The position numbers were made by a program, and so were the translations under genes. Positions 1 through 8,747 of a stretch of DNA of 55,969 nucleotides are shown piece by piece; position 1 is the stretch's first letter; every line of letters begins with the position of its first letter. The stretch is taken from assembly GCA_044223975.1 (NCBI GenBank), contig JBGALI010000025.1, forward strand, positions 1 through 55,969. The letters run 5' to 3'. This DNA is from CAZCPB01 sp044223975 (GTDB lineage: Bacteria > Planctomycetota > Phycisphaerae > Phycisphaerales > UBA1924). The notes under the pieces are model-generated. The model was not told where the DNA came from and made no database searches. It saw only the letters and a program-made list of their open reading frames with translations.

Positions 1-266
1 CACCCACGCCCCCCCAGCTCCTTGCCGCGGTGTCTCCCCAGCGCCCTCGCCGGTCCGAGCACGACCATCCGCACGGAGCGGTCCCATCCTCTCGACGCGT
101 TCGACACGGGTCTCCGGCCGTGGGTGTAGCAGGCCGCGTGCCGGAGGAACCGGCACGGGGCCCGCACTCTCACCCACGGCCTCCGCCCCGCACGCTACGC
201 CCGATGTACGCGTGGTCTCTCAGCCTGTCCCTCAAGCACTCGGGCGAAGTCCTTCTCCCGTCGTCA

Positions 267-299
267 GGTTTGTTCATGGACGTTGTGAATGAACAAACC
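267..299. promoter_or_regulatory. Perfect 11-bp inverted repeat upstream of the first gene
   Basis: GGTTTGTTCAT (267-277) and ATGAACAAACC (289-299) are perfect inverted arms with an 11-nt spacer. They lie about 50 nt before the start at 351. A regulator operator or a leader hairpin are both possible. The remaining sequence of positions 1-266 shows no gene I can support. Confidence 0.5.
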
Positions 300-304
300 C
301 GCCG

Positions 305-325
305 CCGGGAGAACGACGCTCCCGG
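305..325 (+). promoter_or_regulatory. Leader hairpin before the small plasmid-type gene
   Basis: CCGGGAG (305-311) pairs perfectly with CTCCCGG (319-325) around a 7-nt loop, ending about 10 nt before the AGAAGGAG ribosome-binding sequence of the gene at 351. Together with the repeat at 267-299 it makes a structured leader. Confidence 0.4.
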
Positions 326-350
326 AGGCACTTTAGAAGGAGACACGCAC

Positions 351-620
351 ATGAAACCACTCTTCAACATCGGACGGGTCGTCACCACGCCGACCGCTCT
401 CGCTCAGGTGGACCGCATCGACATGATGTTCGCACTCGGACGTCACCAGGTCGGCGACTGGGGGCACGTATCAAACGAGGATGTACTGGCCAACGACTGG
501 AGCCTCAAGCACGGAACCCGGCTGATGTCGGTGTACCGGGACCGGAATCAAACGACGTTCTGGATTATCACCGAGGCTGACCGCTCCGCCACAACGATTC
601 TGTTGCCCGACGACTACTGA
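351..620 (+). CDS. Small plasmid/ICE-type conserved protein
   Basis: The protein has 89 residues. The start at 351 is chosen for the AGAAGGAG sequence about 8 nt upstream; the reading frame stays open further 5', but that part has no coding character. The pattern GDWG...ND.SLK.GTR..S.Y followed by WIITEADRSATTILLP at the C-terminus matches a short family that recurs on plasmids and integrative elements and is often misnamed as a restriction-related protein. No enzymatic motif is visible. Its function is unknown; its place at the front of an anti-restriction region fits an establishment gene. A GC-rich hairpin follows the stop. Confidence 0.75.
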   Translation: MKPLFNIGRVVTTPTALAQVDRIDMMFALGRHQVGDWGHVSNEDVLANDWSLKHGTRLMSVYRDRNQTTFWIITEADRSATTILLPDDY

Positions 621-626
621 CCGCAC

Positions 627-651
627 GCCGCCCGGTGTGGAGCCGGGCGGC
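627..651 (+). terminator. GC-rich hairpin after the 351-620 gene
   Basis: GCCGCCCGG (627-635) pairs perfectly with CCGGGCGGC (643-651) around a 7-nt loop, 6 nt after the stop codon. The T-tract is poor, so termination is probable but not certain. Confidence 0.5.
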
Positions 652-904
652 ATTCTCCGATGGCCTTGGGAACGCCGCAAACCACACCAGGAACAGCCGG
701 AGCTGCACGACCGCGGCGGGACGACGACTTGCCCACAGTCACCCCCCTGTGGGCCTGTAACCTGGCCCGCCGGGGGCCCCCTATGGACAAGTCTGCGACC
801 GCGACACGTCGCGGCGCCGGAACCACGCGAGCCTGACACGCAGGCACCAAGTCCGATGAGTATTGACAAACGGACCCGGAAGTGCATGCCCGACAGCCGG
901 ACAT
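652..904. other. Gap without a supported gene
   Basis: This 250-nt stretch between a terminator-like hairpin and the next promoter has open frames in several directions, as expected of GC-rich DNA, but none has a credible ribosome-binding site or a recognisable product. A TTGACA at about 868-873 could be part of another promoter. Confidence 0.4.
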
Positions 905-942
905 CGGGAGGGCTTGACATCCCGCCGTCGCTGTGGCAATGT
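905..942 (+). promoter_or_regulatory. Promoter P1 with operator-like repeat over the -35
   Basis: TTGACA (914-919), 17 nt, then CAATGT (937-942). CGGGA (905-909) and TCCCG (920-924) form an inverted repeat centred on the -35 element. The sequence is nearly identical to P2 at 1471-1509, with the shared blocks GGCTTGAC, TCCCGC, GTCGCT and TGGCAATGTCG in the same order and spacing. It would drive the gene at 1041. Confidence 0.65.
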
Positions 943-1040
943 CGGCAGGTACTCAGCACACTGAGTGAACACACCACGGCCTACGGCCACGCCCATGCGG
1001 GGCGAGGCTGTGGCGGTGGCCATTTAGAGAGGAATGACAC

Positions 1041-1460
1041 ATGACACACCAATTAGCAGCGACCAGTTGCGACTTGCCACAGAGGTTCACGGCCGCCCAT
1101 GGCGATGATGAAAAAAACACAGACATGACGACCGTTGAGCGCTTCATCGAGAAGCACGGTGAACTGCTGTACAAGAAGGTGCTCGCGGAGTTCGATGGCA
1201 ACGCCGAGTACGCCCGCAGAGCCATTGAAGTCGGCCGCCCCATGACCGCCCGCAGCCTCGCGGCGTACATGCGGATGTGTCTGTTCGACGAAGACCAAGG
1301 GGAACTCGACGAGTGCCGGCACCCCAAGCTCAGCAGCTGCATCGACTACGAGAGGCTGGCCGTCGCCAGGTGGAAAGGAGGCCTCCTGCACGTTGTCGCC
1401 CACCGCGGGTTGCTCTACTTCTTCGAAACCAACTGGTGGTGGGATGGCTTTGACGATTGA
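1041..1460 (+). CDS. Hypothetical element protein, co-regulated with ardA
   Basis: The product has 139 residues. The ATG at 1041 follows a GAGAGGA sequence and promoter P1, which supports this start; an internal ATG at 1125 (TTVERFIEKHGELLYKK) is an alternative if the first 28 residues are not conserved. The central part is predicted helical and charged, and the C-terminus is aromatic (FFETNWWWDGF). I do not recognise the family. The shared promoter with ardA 500 nt downstream suggests expression on the same occasion, probably when the element enters a new host. An anti-restriction or establishment role is inference only. Confidence 0.6.
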   Translation: MTHQLAATSCDLPQRFTAAHGDDEKNTDMTTVERFIEKHGELLYKKVLAEFDGNAEYARRAIEVGRPMTARSLAAYMRMCLFDEDQGELDECRHPKLSSCIDYERLAVARWKGGLLHVVAHRGLLYFFETNWWWDGFDD

Positions 1461-1470
1461 CCCTTTGACA

Positions 1471-1509
1471 GCGGGAAGGCTTGACTTCCCGCTGTCGCTA
1501 TGGCAATGT
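1471..1509 (+). promoter_or_regulatory. Promoter P2 of ardA with perfect operator repeat
   Basis: TTGACT (1481-1486), 17 nt, CAATGT (1504-1509). GCGGGAAG (1471-1478) and CTTCCCGC (1485-1492) are perfect 8-nt inverted arms flanking the -35 element. It is nearly identical to P1 at 905-942, so both probably respond to the same regulator or sigma factor. Confidence 0.68.
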
Positions 1510-1552
1510 CGAAACGCACGCTGTTCAACAACACTTTATTGAGGAAAGGAGT

Positions 1553-2119
1553 ATGACCGACACGACAACCGAAACACCCACCACCCACACGAACCACACG
1601 ACACCACGCATCTACGTGGCGTCACTCTCGGACTACAACGCCGGGCGTTTGCTCGGACGCTGGATTGACGCCGACCAGGAGGCCGCCGACATCCACGCCG
1701 AGATCGAGGCGATGCTCGCCACCTCGCCCGAACCCATCGCCGAAGAATGGGCCATCCATGACTTCGAGGGTTTCGGGGGTTGGCGACTGAGCGAGTACGA
1801 GAGCATCGAGACGGTCGCCACCGTCGCCCGCCAGATTGCCGAGCACGGCGAGTTCTTCGGCGGGCTGCTGAACCATTGCAGCGACCTGGACGAGGCGATG
1901 CGGTACATGGAAGACGGCTACCGGGGCGAGTGGGAATCACTGACCGACTACGTCGAGACGTTCATCGACGACGTTTACGGCCAAGAAATCAAGGGCCTGC
2001 CGGAAATCGTCCGCTACCACATCAGCTACGAAGGAATCGCACGAGACTTTGAGTTGAGCGGGGACGTGTTCACCATCGAATGCAACCACAAGGTGCACGT
2101 CTTCGACTCGAACATCTGA
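1553..2119 (+). CDS. ardA: ArdA-family antirestriction protein
   Basis: ArdA proteins are acidic DNA mimics that occupy the DNA-binding groove of type I restriction-modification enzymes and protect incoming mobile DNA. The 188-residue product has the family signatures near the N-terminus: IYVASLSDYNAGRLLGRWID, then EEWAIHDFEGF and EYES.E.V..VA..IAEHG, with many Asp and Glu residues throughout. The start at 1553 follows GAGGAAAGGAG; the open frame extends upstream into the promoter and is not used. The length is normal for the family. Its own promoter P2, a terminator hairpin after the stop and a nearby relaxase all fit an early-expressed establishment gene. Confidence 0.92.
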   Translation: MTDTTTETPTTHTNHTTPRIYVASLSDYNAGRLLGRWIDADQEAADIHAEIEAMLATSPEPIAEEWAIHDFEGFGGWRLSEYESIETVATVARQIAEHGEFFGGLLNHCSDLDEAMRYMEDGYRGEWESLTDYVETFIDDVYGQEIKGLPEIVRYHISYEGIARDFELSGDVFTIECNHKVHVFDSNI

Positions 2120-2127
2120 CCCCACAC

Positions 2128-2162
2128 GCCGCCCCGCCGCCGTGTCTCGCCGGTGGGGTGGC
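2128..2162 (+). terminator. Terminator-like hairpin after ardA
   Basis: A 12-bp stem with two G-T pairs (left arm from 2128, right arm ending at 2162) begins 8 nt after the ardA stop. It may also serve convergent transcription from the relaxase operon. Confidence 0.5.
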
Positions 2163-2436
2163 TCTCCCAGCCTCCCGTCCATGGACTCGCCGGCTGGCGC
2201 CGGCTCGAAGTGCCGCTGGCACGCGGTCCCGCGTGTGGTAACCACGCACGAGTCCCATCGACACACCGAAGCCATCGGGCCCGTCCCGCATCGAAGCCCA
2301 CCAACCGAACGTCCCGCTCTCGCGGGTAGACGGCCCACCGGTACCGCCGTCGGCGAGGACCGCTCGCTGCGCTCGCGGTCCCGCCGCGTGACTGCCCGCG
2401 AGACCCATCCGCCCCCAAACGGACAGGACGCACGAT
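2163..2436. other. Intergenic gap with small inverted repeat
   Basis: No gene is supported between ardA and the convergent minus-strand gene. GGACCGC (2357-2363) and GCGGTCC (2375-2381) form an inverted repeat with an 11-nt centre. Confidence 0.4.
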
Positions 2437-2898
2437 TCAGGTGGGCTTCTCGGGCTCCGGTGGCAGGCTGTCGCCATCGACCCAGGGCTTCCCGCCCTGC
2501 TTCTTCTCCGCGTCTATTTGCGTCACATAGACATTCTTGATGAACGGCTCGGTGGTGTACCCCCAGCCCCGCGGGTCCTTCTCGTGTGCCTTCAGTTCCA
2601 GGAGCTCCTTGCGGAGCACCTGCCCGTGCAGCACATCCAAGCTTTCTCCGTGCACCGTGACGGAGTGCGTGGCAAACCTCAGGACTAGGTTCCCCTTGGG
2701 CTTCAGCACAGTCCAGACGATTTGACCGTACGCGAAGCTGTAGGTGTCCTTGTTGACATCCACTACGACGAGGCGGTCGGACCGAGCCCTATCGCCCCGA
2801 ACCGGGTCCGGTGTGTGGGCGTCAACCCGCTCAAGCACCTCGGAAACCATTCTGTCGTAGGCGTCATCACGCACGTTCGAACCCGTCCTTTCCGTCAT
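2437..2898 (-). CDS. Hypothetical protein encoded downstream of the relaxase
   Basis: The product has 153 residues. The ATG at 2898 is preferred because the amino acids upstream of it in this frame are the low-complexity product of the relaxase antiframe. The gene therefore overlaps the relaxase 3' end by 32 nt, a tight overlap that implies co-translation. A beta-rich core (VVVDVNKDTYSFAYGQIVW, then LVLRFATHSVTVHGESLDV) is followed by a helical, charged tail. I do not recognise a family. It may be a relaxase accessory or DNA-processing protein, by position only. Confidence 0.6.
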   Translation of the reverse strand: MTERTGSNVRDDAYDRMVSEVLERVDAHTPDPVRGDRARSDRLVVVDVNKDTYSFAYGQIVWTVLKPKGNLVLRFATHSVTVHGESLDVLHGQVLRKELLELKAHEKDPRGWGYTTEPFIKNVYVTQIDAEKKQGGKPWVDGDSLPPEPEKPT

Positions 2899-5674
2899 CG
2901 TACGAGCGGTCAAAGGCTTCTTCCTGCTCCATCGCCTTCTTGAAACCCTCCTGCACGTACGGGTTGTCGGAATACACAAGGTCCATCGCACCCATCGGAC
3001 GCGAAGAACGCGACACGGCAGAGCGGAGGCGTTCCTTGTCCTCCGTGTACACCACGACCGATTCGCGGCCGCGGGTGATTGACGAGTTGAACTGCTCCAG
3101 GGAACCCGCCTGTCCGGATGCCGCAGTCTGGAGGACGATGATGCGGTCCAACGTCTTTCCTTGGGTCGATACCGCCGTCGAGCAGTACTCATGCTCCAGA
3201 TGGGCGTAGCTCTTCGCGACGTACAGCCCGTTCTCAAGCTGGAGGCCGCCATCCCGGGTGAACCGCTTCACACGGTCACCGGCACCGTTGTTCAACTCCC
3301 GTTTAGGGTACTTGGTTGCTCCCGTCACCTGGTTCAACACCATCTCTTTTACCGAGAACGTCTTGCCGTTCTTGGTGATCCGGATCCTGTCGCCCACTCC
3401 AATCTGGATTTCTTTCCGCTCATACACGTCGAAGCAGTCCGCCTTGCCGACCGGCAGGAACCCATAGGCGGTGTTGGAGAGGCGCGACTTGAGGTGGAGG
3501 TCCTTCTCCACCGAAGTGTCCGCAGACAGAGTCACCCTCCCCATGGTGTGGCCCTCCACCTTCCACCGGGTGCCCGCCTTGTATCCTCTCACGTTCTGGT
3601 GGAACTGGATGACCTGCCCGGGCTTATAGAACGATTCCCTTCGACGGTCTTCCTCGGTCGAATCCACCCGGACCAACTGCTGGAAAGTCCTCTCCCTCCG
3701 GATTGTCTTGTCCTCCTTGAGGAGCGAGCGAACCTCCGCAGTGACCTCGTTTTTTTGCTCGTGGGTCGGAGTCACCAGACCCACACTTTTGCCCGCCTTG
3801 AGCGTGTCGACGTAGTCCCGGGCCGCGGCCTTTGCCACTTTGTCCGGCTCCACCTGCCGGATGGCCCCCATCGCCTCCAGTCGGTCGAACCCGACGTTGG
3901 GGGCTCCTTCGTTGAACGCCTCCACCGCCGCCTTGTATTCTCCCTTCTGGCGCAGCACCTCGGTGAGCTTCGCCGCCTCCACTCCAGCGTGCATTCGCAG
4001 CGTCGAAAACACTCCACCCTTGGCGACGGCGTGGTTCTGCTCCTCACTCCCCAAGAGGACCAGACGGGCACCCATCTTGCGGGCCACGTTCTGAAGCCTC
4101 ACCATGTCCGAAATCCCAAGCATGGGTGCCTCGTCCACAGCAATGACTCTTCCGACGAACTTCTCGGCAACGGTCTTGGCCAAGCACATGCCTTCTGTTT
4201 CCGTCAGGAACTTGGCGACCGTCGTCGCCTGTGGGAACCCCTCGTCGGCCAATACCTCGCGGGCGGCCCTCGACGTCGGAGCCAGCACGACAAACCTATC
4301 CAGCGGTCCTCCCGCAACGCCCATGGACCTCTTCACCTCCTCCTCCAGAGTTTTCAGTATCCTGGTCTTTCCCGTCCCCGCGACGCCCTCGACCATCGTG
4401 ATGGAATCTGTCGACAACAGGACGTGGTTGACCGCGCCCAGTTGCTCACCCGACACGTCGTACTTGCCCTCCGGCACCGGCGTGCTCCGGATGGGGCGAA
4501 ACCGCCCGGCACCGTCCTTGGCCATCTGCACCATCAACTTCTCCTCCTTGTACACCGCTTGGGTCGTCACCATCGGCACGCCGTCGATTTCTTTACGGAT
4601 GAGCCCACGCCGCTCACACTCGGCCTGAATCTCGGGGAGCCGTGAGGCGTCCCAGCAGAGCCGAACAGCCTCGGAGAGCAAACGCTTTTCGGTCACCACC
4701 GCGGTCCGCTCGAAAAGGCGGCCCATCGCGTGCCGGGCGATATCCGCATCCGACCGGCGAAGGTCTTTGCAACCTCCCGAACCCCGGAGTCTGCCGAGCG
4801 ACTCCAGGTCTCCCGGCTGCAGACGGGACTGCCAGTTGTCCGCAATCTCCTCGTTAGAGAGGTCATCGTCCTTCGTCACGCGGGTGCGCCTTCCGAGGTC
4901 GGCCTTTCGGTCGGGGTCGTTGACGCCCTTGTCGGCCGCCATCCGCTCGACCTGCCCCTTACGCTGAGAGAACTCCTGAATGAGCCGATCCGGCACCCCG
5001 GCGATTTCCCAGAACCGGCCCTTGGTCTCGATTTGGTAGCCCAGGTCCATCACCTTCTGGGCCAGGCGGGAGTGGAACTTGGCCTCGTAGAACAGGGCGT
5101 CACGTTTGAGGTCCCGAAACTGCACCGCCTTCAAGAACCCCTCGACCGGGTCCTCCGTGACGTTGAACACGAAGCAGTGCCCGTGCAGGTGCATATCTGG
5201 GAACCCCTTGACCGGACGGGCGGTTCGGTGGATGTACTCACCCCACACGAGGTTGCCGGTGTCGCGGTTGGTGTCCTGACCGTCCCGACGGACCCGGGTT
5301 TGGGCCTTCGCTTCGACCTCCGCCATCGTCTCCCGCATGGCCTCGACCATGGCCTGCTCGATGTCCCGGTCGCCCCCCAGGGCGGCAACGATGGAGACGC
5401 TCTTCGGACAGTTGAAGTTGAAGTCGTACGCCACCGTCCGGTTCGCAACGTTGCGGGCCGTGAGGCTTTCACCCGAACCGGGATGCCGATTGTCGCAGAG
5501 GGCCGACCAGTCGCGGTCCCGGATTTTCCCCACCAGCCCGAGGGACTCCGCCAACTTCCCCTGCCAGACACCGACCGCAAGTTCGGGCCCGGTGTACGTG
5601 TCCTCGTGCAGGTGCATGCCGCGGAAATAGGATTTCGCATTGGCAGTGATGGAGGTCTGTACAATCCGGAGCAT
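2867..5674 (-). CDS. MobF-family conjugative relaxase-helicase (TrwC/TraI type)
   Basis: The enzyme nicks oriT, stays bound to the 5' end through a tyrosine and unwinds the strand for transfer. In the 935-residue product the N-terminal relaxase domain shows Tyr16 (with Tyr27 as a second candidate) and the metal-binding triad HLHGH (His162, His164, His166), plus the KSVSI segment before it. The C-terminal half is a RecD-like helicase with Walker A GVAGTGKT at about residues 430-437, Walker B IAVDEAPM, and the late helicase motifs around STQGKTLDR and SSITRGRESVVVY. The GDxxQ-type box appears as GSEEQ. It is divergent from the coupling protein, with 188 nt between that probably hold oriT. Confidence 0.93.
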   Translation of the reverse strand: MLRIVQTSITANAKSYFRGMHLHEDTYTGPELAVGVWQGKLAESLGLVGKIRDRDWSALCDNRHPGSGESLTARNVANRTVAYDFNFNCPKSVSIVAALGGDRDIEQAMVEAMRETMAEVEAKAQTRVRRDGQDTNRDTGNLVWGEYIHRTARPVKGFPDMHLHGHCFVFNVTEDPVEGFLKAVQFRDLKRDALFYEAKFHSRLAQKVMDLGYQIETKGRFWEIAGVPDRLIQEFSQRKGQVERMAADKGVNDPDRKADLGRRTRVTKDDDLSNEEIADNWQSRLQPGDLESLGRLRGSGGCKDLRRSDADIARHAMGRLFERTAVVTEKRLLSEAVRLCWDASRLPEIQAECERRGLIRKEIDGVPMVTTQAVYKEEKLMVQMAKDGAGRFRPIRSTPVPEGKYDVSGEQLGAVNHVLLSTDSITMVEGVAGTGKTRILKTLEEEVKRSMGVAGGPLDRFVVLAPTSRAAREVLADEGFPQATTVAKFLTETEGMCLAKTVAEKFVGRVIAVDEAPMLGISDMVRLQNVARKMGARLVLLGSEEQNHAVAKGGVFSTLRMHAGVEAAKLTEVLRQKGEYKAAVEAFNEGAPNVGFDRLEAMGAIRQVEPDKVAKAAARDYVDTLKAGKSVGLVTPTHEQKNEVTAEVRSLLKEDKTIRRERTFQQLVRVDSTEEDRRRESFYKPGQVIQFHQNVRGYKAGTRWKVEGHTMGRVTLSADTSVEKDLHLKSRLSNTAYGFLPVGKADCFDVYERKEIQIGVGDRIRITKNGKTFSVKEMVLNQVTGATKYPKRELNNGAGDRVKRFTRDGGLQLENGLYVAKSYAHLEHEYCSTAVSTQGKTLDRIIVLQTAASGQAGSLEQFNSSITRGRESVVVYTEDKERLRSAVSRSSRPMGAMDLVYSDNPYVQEGFKKAMEQEEAFDRSYDDGKDGFERA

Positions 5675-5862
5675 GGGAAGTCGCCTCTGAGTTGACGGTG
5701 TTCTGGACTGAGGAGTGGACCGCTTTGAGGGTGCTTGAGGGCCCCAGGATTGGATACGCGCTTCAGCTTTTGCTGGTTGCAGGAAAATCGCTCAGACGTC
5801 TTCCCTAACCGTGGCTCTGGTGCCGGACTCCCGGCGGCCGTGGCCCGCTTTGGAGGCGCCGA
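5675..5862. other. Divergent intergenic region, candidate oriT
   Basis: This 188-nt gap separates the divergent relaxase and coupling-protein genes, the usual position of oriT in MobF systems, and must hold promoters for both. A short hairpin CAGC-TTTT-GCTG lies near 5764-5775. No nic sequence can be assigned from sequence alone. Confidence 0.4.
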
Positions 5863-7521
5863 ATGCCCTGGAACGCCAGCGACAGTCAACCCCCGTCTGA
5901 CGTTCCTGAACGAGGTCCAACCGTCAGGGTCGTGCCGCCACCCGTCACGCGCCCGGCGAACCGCAGCGGGATTCTGGACACGCCCTTGCTGACCTTCGAG
6001 GACAACGCGTGGACCATTCGCCACGCGGTTGAGGGCACCCAGATATTCGGGGGGAACGGGTCGGGCAAGACCAGCGGCAGCGGCCGGACCATCGCGAGTT
6101 CCTTTGTTCGGCACGGGTTCGGAGGGCTCGTGCTCACGGCCAAACCCGACGACCTTGACCAGTGGGTGGCCAATCTGGAGGCGGCGGGGCTCTCGCCCCA
6201 AGAAATCGTCGACCGCGTCGTGGTGGTCCAGACCCCCGAATCGCCGCCCTGCCGGGTCACCACGCCAGCGAAGCACGACCTGACACTACCCGACTGTCGC
6301 GCCTTCAACTTCCTGGCGTACGAGTTCGAACGTTGCGGAACGCTGACCCACGACATCGTCTCGCTCTTCATCAACGCCCTCTCGCCCGGGTCGGCCGCGG
6401 TTTCCAGCTCCGACCCCTTTTGGGACGAGGCCCTCCGCGAACTGCTGACCCATGCCGTGGACTTGGCGGCACTCGCCACACAGGCTTCTGAAGGCACCCC
6501 GAGGATTCGCCTGAACCACCTGCTCGACATCATCGACTCGGCACCCCAGAGTCTCGGCCAGGCCTCGTCGGACTCGTGGAGGGATCCGTCCCGCTCCGCC
6601 TGCTGGAGCGCTATCCGACTTGTTGCGGACAGGCTCGTGAAGACCAAGACCTTGTCGGCAGGGCGGTTGGCCGACTTCTCACGCACCCTCGACTACTGGA
6701 CCAACCGGTTCCCTGCCCTGAGCGACCGGACCCGCAGCGTCGTCGTCACCTCACTCACCGCGAAGGCGTCGGGGCTGCTCCACTCGCCGATACGCGAGTT
6801 GCTGTGCGGAGATGACGACGGGGTTTCGAGCGATGCCCGCCCCGACGTGACGTTCTACGGGAAGATCGTGATTCTCAACCTGCCGGTCAAGCTCTATGGC
6901 GAGGTGGGGAGGTTCGCCCAGACGATCTGGAAGACGGTTTGGCAACGGGCGGTGGAGCGCCGGATCAAAGACCTTGAAACGAACACGGACCAGCGCCCGT
7001 TGTTCCTTTGGGCCGACGAGGCCCAGTACTTCATCACCCGCGAGGATACCGGCTTCCAGCAGACGGCGCGGGCGTCCATGGCGGCGACGGTGTTTCTCAC
7101 CCAAAACATCTCCAACTACTACGCCGCGTTACCGGCCGCCAGCGCCAAGGCCACGACGGACAGTTTGGTGGGCAACCTCCAAACAAAGATCTTCCACGCG
7201 AACGGCGACCCTGCCACCAACGAGTGGGCCGAGCGTCTGTTCGGCAAGACTGTCCGAAGCATGGCATCATCGTCCGCAACCTGGTCGCACCAATCGGACT
7301 CCGTCGCGCAAGGTCGCAGTGCGAACATGATGTCCGTAGTGGAGGCGCAGCACTTCGCCCGCTTGCGAACCGGTGGCCCAGGAAAGAACTACTGCGTCGA
7401 CGCGTGGGTCTACAAGGCCGGGCTGCCATGGGAACAATCCGCTGCGACCATGCTGGCGCTCGGATACAAGGAGGTTCCGCCGCACATCCTCCATTGCACG
7501 TTTCATCAGGGGGTGCTCTGA
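5863..7521 (+). CDS. Type IV coupling protein (VirD4/TraD-TraG family ATPase)
   Basis: Coupling proteins are hexameric ATPases that feed the relaxase-DNA complex into the mating channel. The 552-residue product has Walker A GGNGSGKT (residues 63-70), Walker B LFLWADEAQYF at about residue 380, and the typical downstream block TVFLTQNISNYY and FHANGDPATNEWAERLFGK of the TraM-recognition/TraG region. No N-terminal transmembrane segments are evident, unlike classical VirD4, so it may be cytosolic or use a partner for anchoring. GGAGG lies 6 nt before the ATG. Its stop overlaps the next start (TGATG), so the two are translationally coupled. Confidence 0.88.
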   Translation: MPWNASDSQPPSDVPERGPTVRVVPPPVTRPANRSGILDTPLLTFEDNAWTIRHAVEGTQIFGGNGSGKTSGSGRTIASSFVRHGFGGLVLTAKPDDLDQWVANLEAAGLSPQEIVDRVVVVQTPESPPCRVTTPAKHDLTLPDCRAFNFLAYEFERCGTLTHDIVSLFINALSPGSAAVSSSDPFWDEALRELLTHAVDLAALATQASEGTPRIRLNHLLDIIDSAPQSLGQASSDSWRDPSRSACWSAIRLVADRLVKTKTLSAGRLADFSRTLDYWTNRFPALSDRTRSVVVTSLTAKASGLLHSPIRELLCGDDDGVSSDARPDVTFYGKIVILNLPVKLYGEVGRFAQTIWKTVWQRAVERRIKDLETNTDQRPLFLWADEAQYFITREDTGFQQTARASMAATVFLTQNISNYYAALPAASAKATTDSLVGNLQTKIFHANGDPATNEWAERLFGKTVRSMASSSATWSHQSDSVAQGRSANMMSVVEAQHFARLRTGGPGKNYCVDAWVYKAGLPWEQSAATMLALGYKEVPPHILHCTFHQGVL

Positions 7522-8744
7522 TGCCGCTTCTGTTCCCGGAGTGGGACAAGTCTGCGAACGCCGCTTGGAAGCGGTTTTTCGAGGTCGGGGAACAGTTGCG
7601 ACCCGAAGGGTCGCCGCCTCGGCGGTTGCTTACAGGGACCGAAGCCACATCGCTCCGGCTGCCACGAACCGACGTGGGATACACGGACGCGTCCCTGCGT
7701 CAGTTTCAGATGGCCGCGAGGAACCTGAGTGTGGAGGCTCTGGGGCACATCCTCCAACACCGCAGCGCCATCGACAGCCAACTCACCGACCTACTGACCC
7801 GCGGTCCCGACCTGGAGCGGATCCTCGCCGAGCGATTCCCGCCGGAACCTCCGCACAACATCCCGCACTCGCCGTATGAAGACCGTGGAGCCTTTGTCGT
7901 CCACCCACGAGTCGTTGCAACGCGGCAGGCCACCGATGCGGATGCGCCAACCGCTCAACTCGTCTGCAAACTCGGCCAAGGCACGGCGATCGCCGCGGAC
8001 GGCGAACTCGCCAGACGAATGGCGTCAAACGACCTCGCGGGCATCGACGCGCTCACACTCCGTGCGGTGCTTGTCTACACGAGCCTCCACGCGACGCTCG
8101 AAGCGATGGGGGCCGTGGATCAGATGCGGTTGCCAGACGTGTGGGGGCATATGGGCCGATCGACGCCAAGCCATGAGAACCAAGTCCAGTTGTGCTGCTG
8201 GTTCCGCATCGGCGAACGGGTCCGCGTCTATCTGTCTCCAAGATTCTCGAATGTCGGCAACGCGATCGGCGTGAGTTGTGCCCACGCCATCCTCTTCATC
8301 CAACCCTGGATGAACCTGCACCGACAGGATGACCACAGCTGGTGGATCTCGTTGGCGGAGGGCAGCTACACGCACTTCAGCAGCGAGGTCGGGCTTTACC
8401 ACTCGTTCGCCAGCACGTTCAAGAACGCGAAAGCCAACGGCAAAGATAAGCTGCTCTACTTCGACACCAACCGCAACGCCGCTGCACTGAGAGGGCTTCT
8501 CGGCCAGAGGGTTGGTGCCGTTGTCGGTGGGCGAGAAATGGCCTTCTACAGGGGCGGCGACCCCAACAACCGCGTGGCCTACAGCGATTCAAACAAGAGC
8601 TTCGTGAGCTTCGTGGCCAACGAGTGGCCCTTCGATGCCGGCTCCATCGCCACCCTCATTGTGGAGTCGTTCAAGGGAGCACTCCGTCGCGAAGTCGGCG
8701 GGCTGCAGCAGCGACTGCAAGCGGACATTCGTGCCGCCCAGTGA
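7521..8744 (+). CDS. Hypothetical protein coupled to the coupling protein
   Basis: The 407-residue product starts inside the stop codon of the coupling-protein gene, so the two are almost certainly co-expressed. It looks soluble, with no signal peptide or membrane segment. The first 130 residues are helical and charged; the centre and C-terminus are mixed (VLVYTSLHATLEAMGAV, CCWFRIGERVRVYLSPRF, WWISLAEGSYTHFSSE). I do not recognise the family and see no catalytic motif. Position suggests a substrate adaptor or transfer accessory. The gene ends 3 nt before the end of a convergent membrane-protein gene. Confidence 0.7.
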   Translation: MPLLFPEWDKSANAAWKRFFEVGEQLRPEGSPPRRLLTGTEATSLRLPRTDVGYTDASLRQFQMAARNLSVEALGHILQHRSAIDSQLTDLLTRGPDLERILAERFPPEPPHNIPHSPYEDRGAFVVHPRVVATRQATDADAPTAQLVCKLGQGTAIAADGELARRMASNDLAGIDALTLRAVLVYTSLHATLEAMGAVDQMRLPDVWGHMGRSTPSHENQVQLCCWFRIGERVRVYLSPRFSNVGNAIGVSCAHAILFIQPWMNLHRQDDHSWWISLAEGSYTHFSSEVGLYHSFASTFKNAKANGKDKLLYFDTNRNAAALRGLLGQRVGAVVGGREMAFYRGGDPNNRVAYSDSNKSFVSFVANEWPFDAGSIATLIVESFKGALRREVGGLQQRLQADIRAAQ

Positions 8745-8747
8745 TCT

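Noticed and set aside
3161..4645. Long plus-strand frame of 494 codons inside the relaxase gene
   Set aside because: It is the antisense shadow of the helicase domain; the minus-strand frame has all relaxase and helicase motifs.
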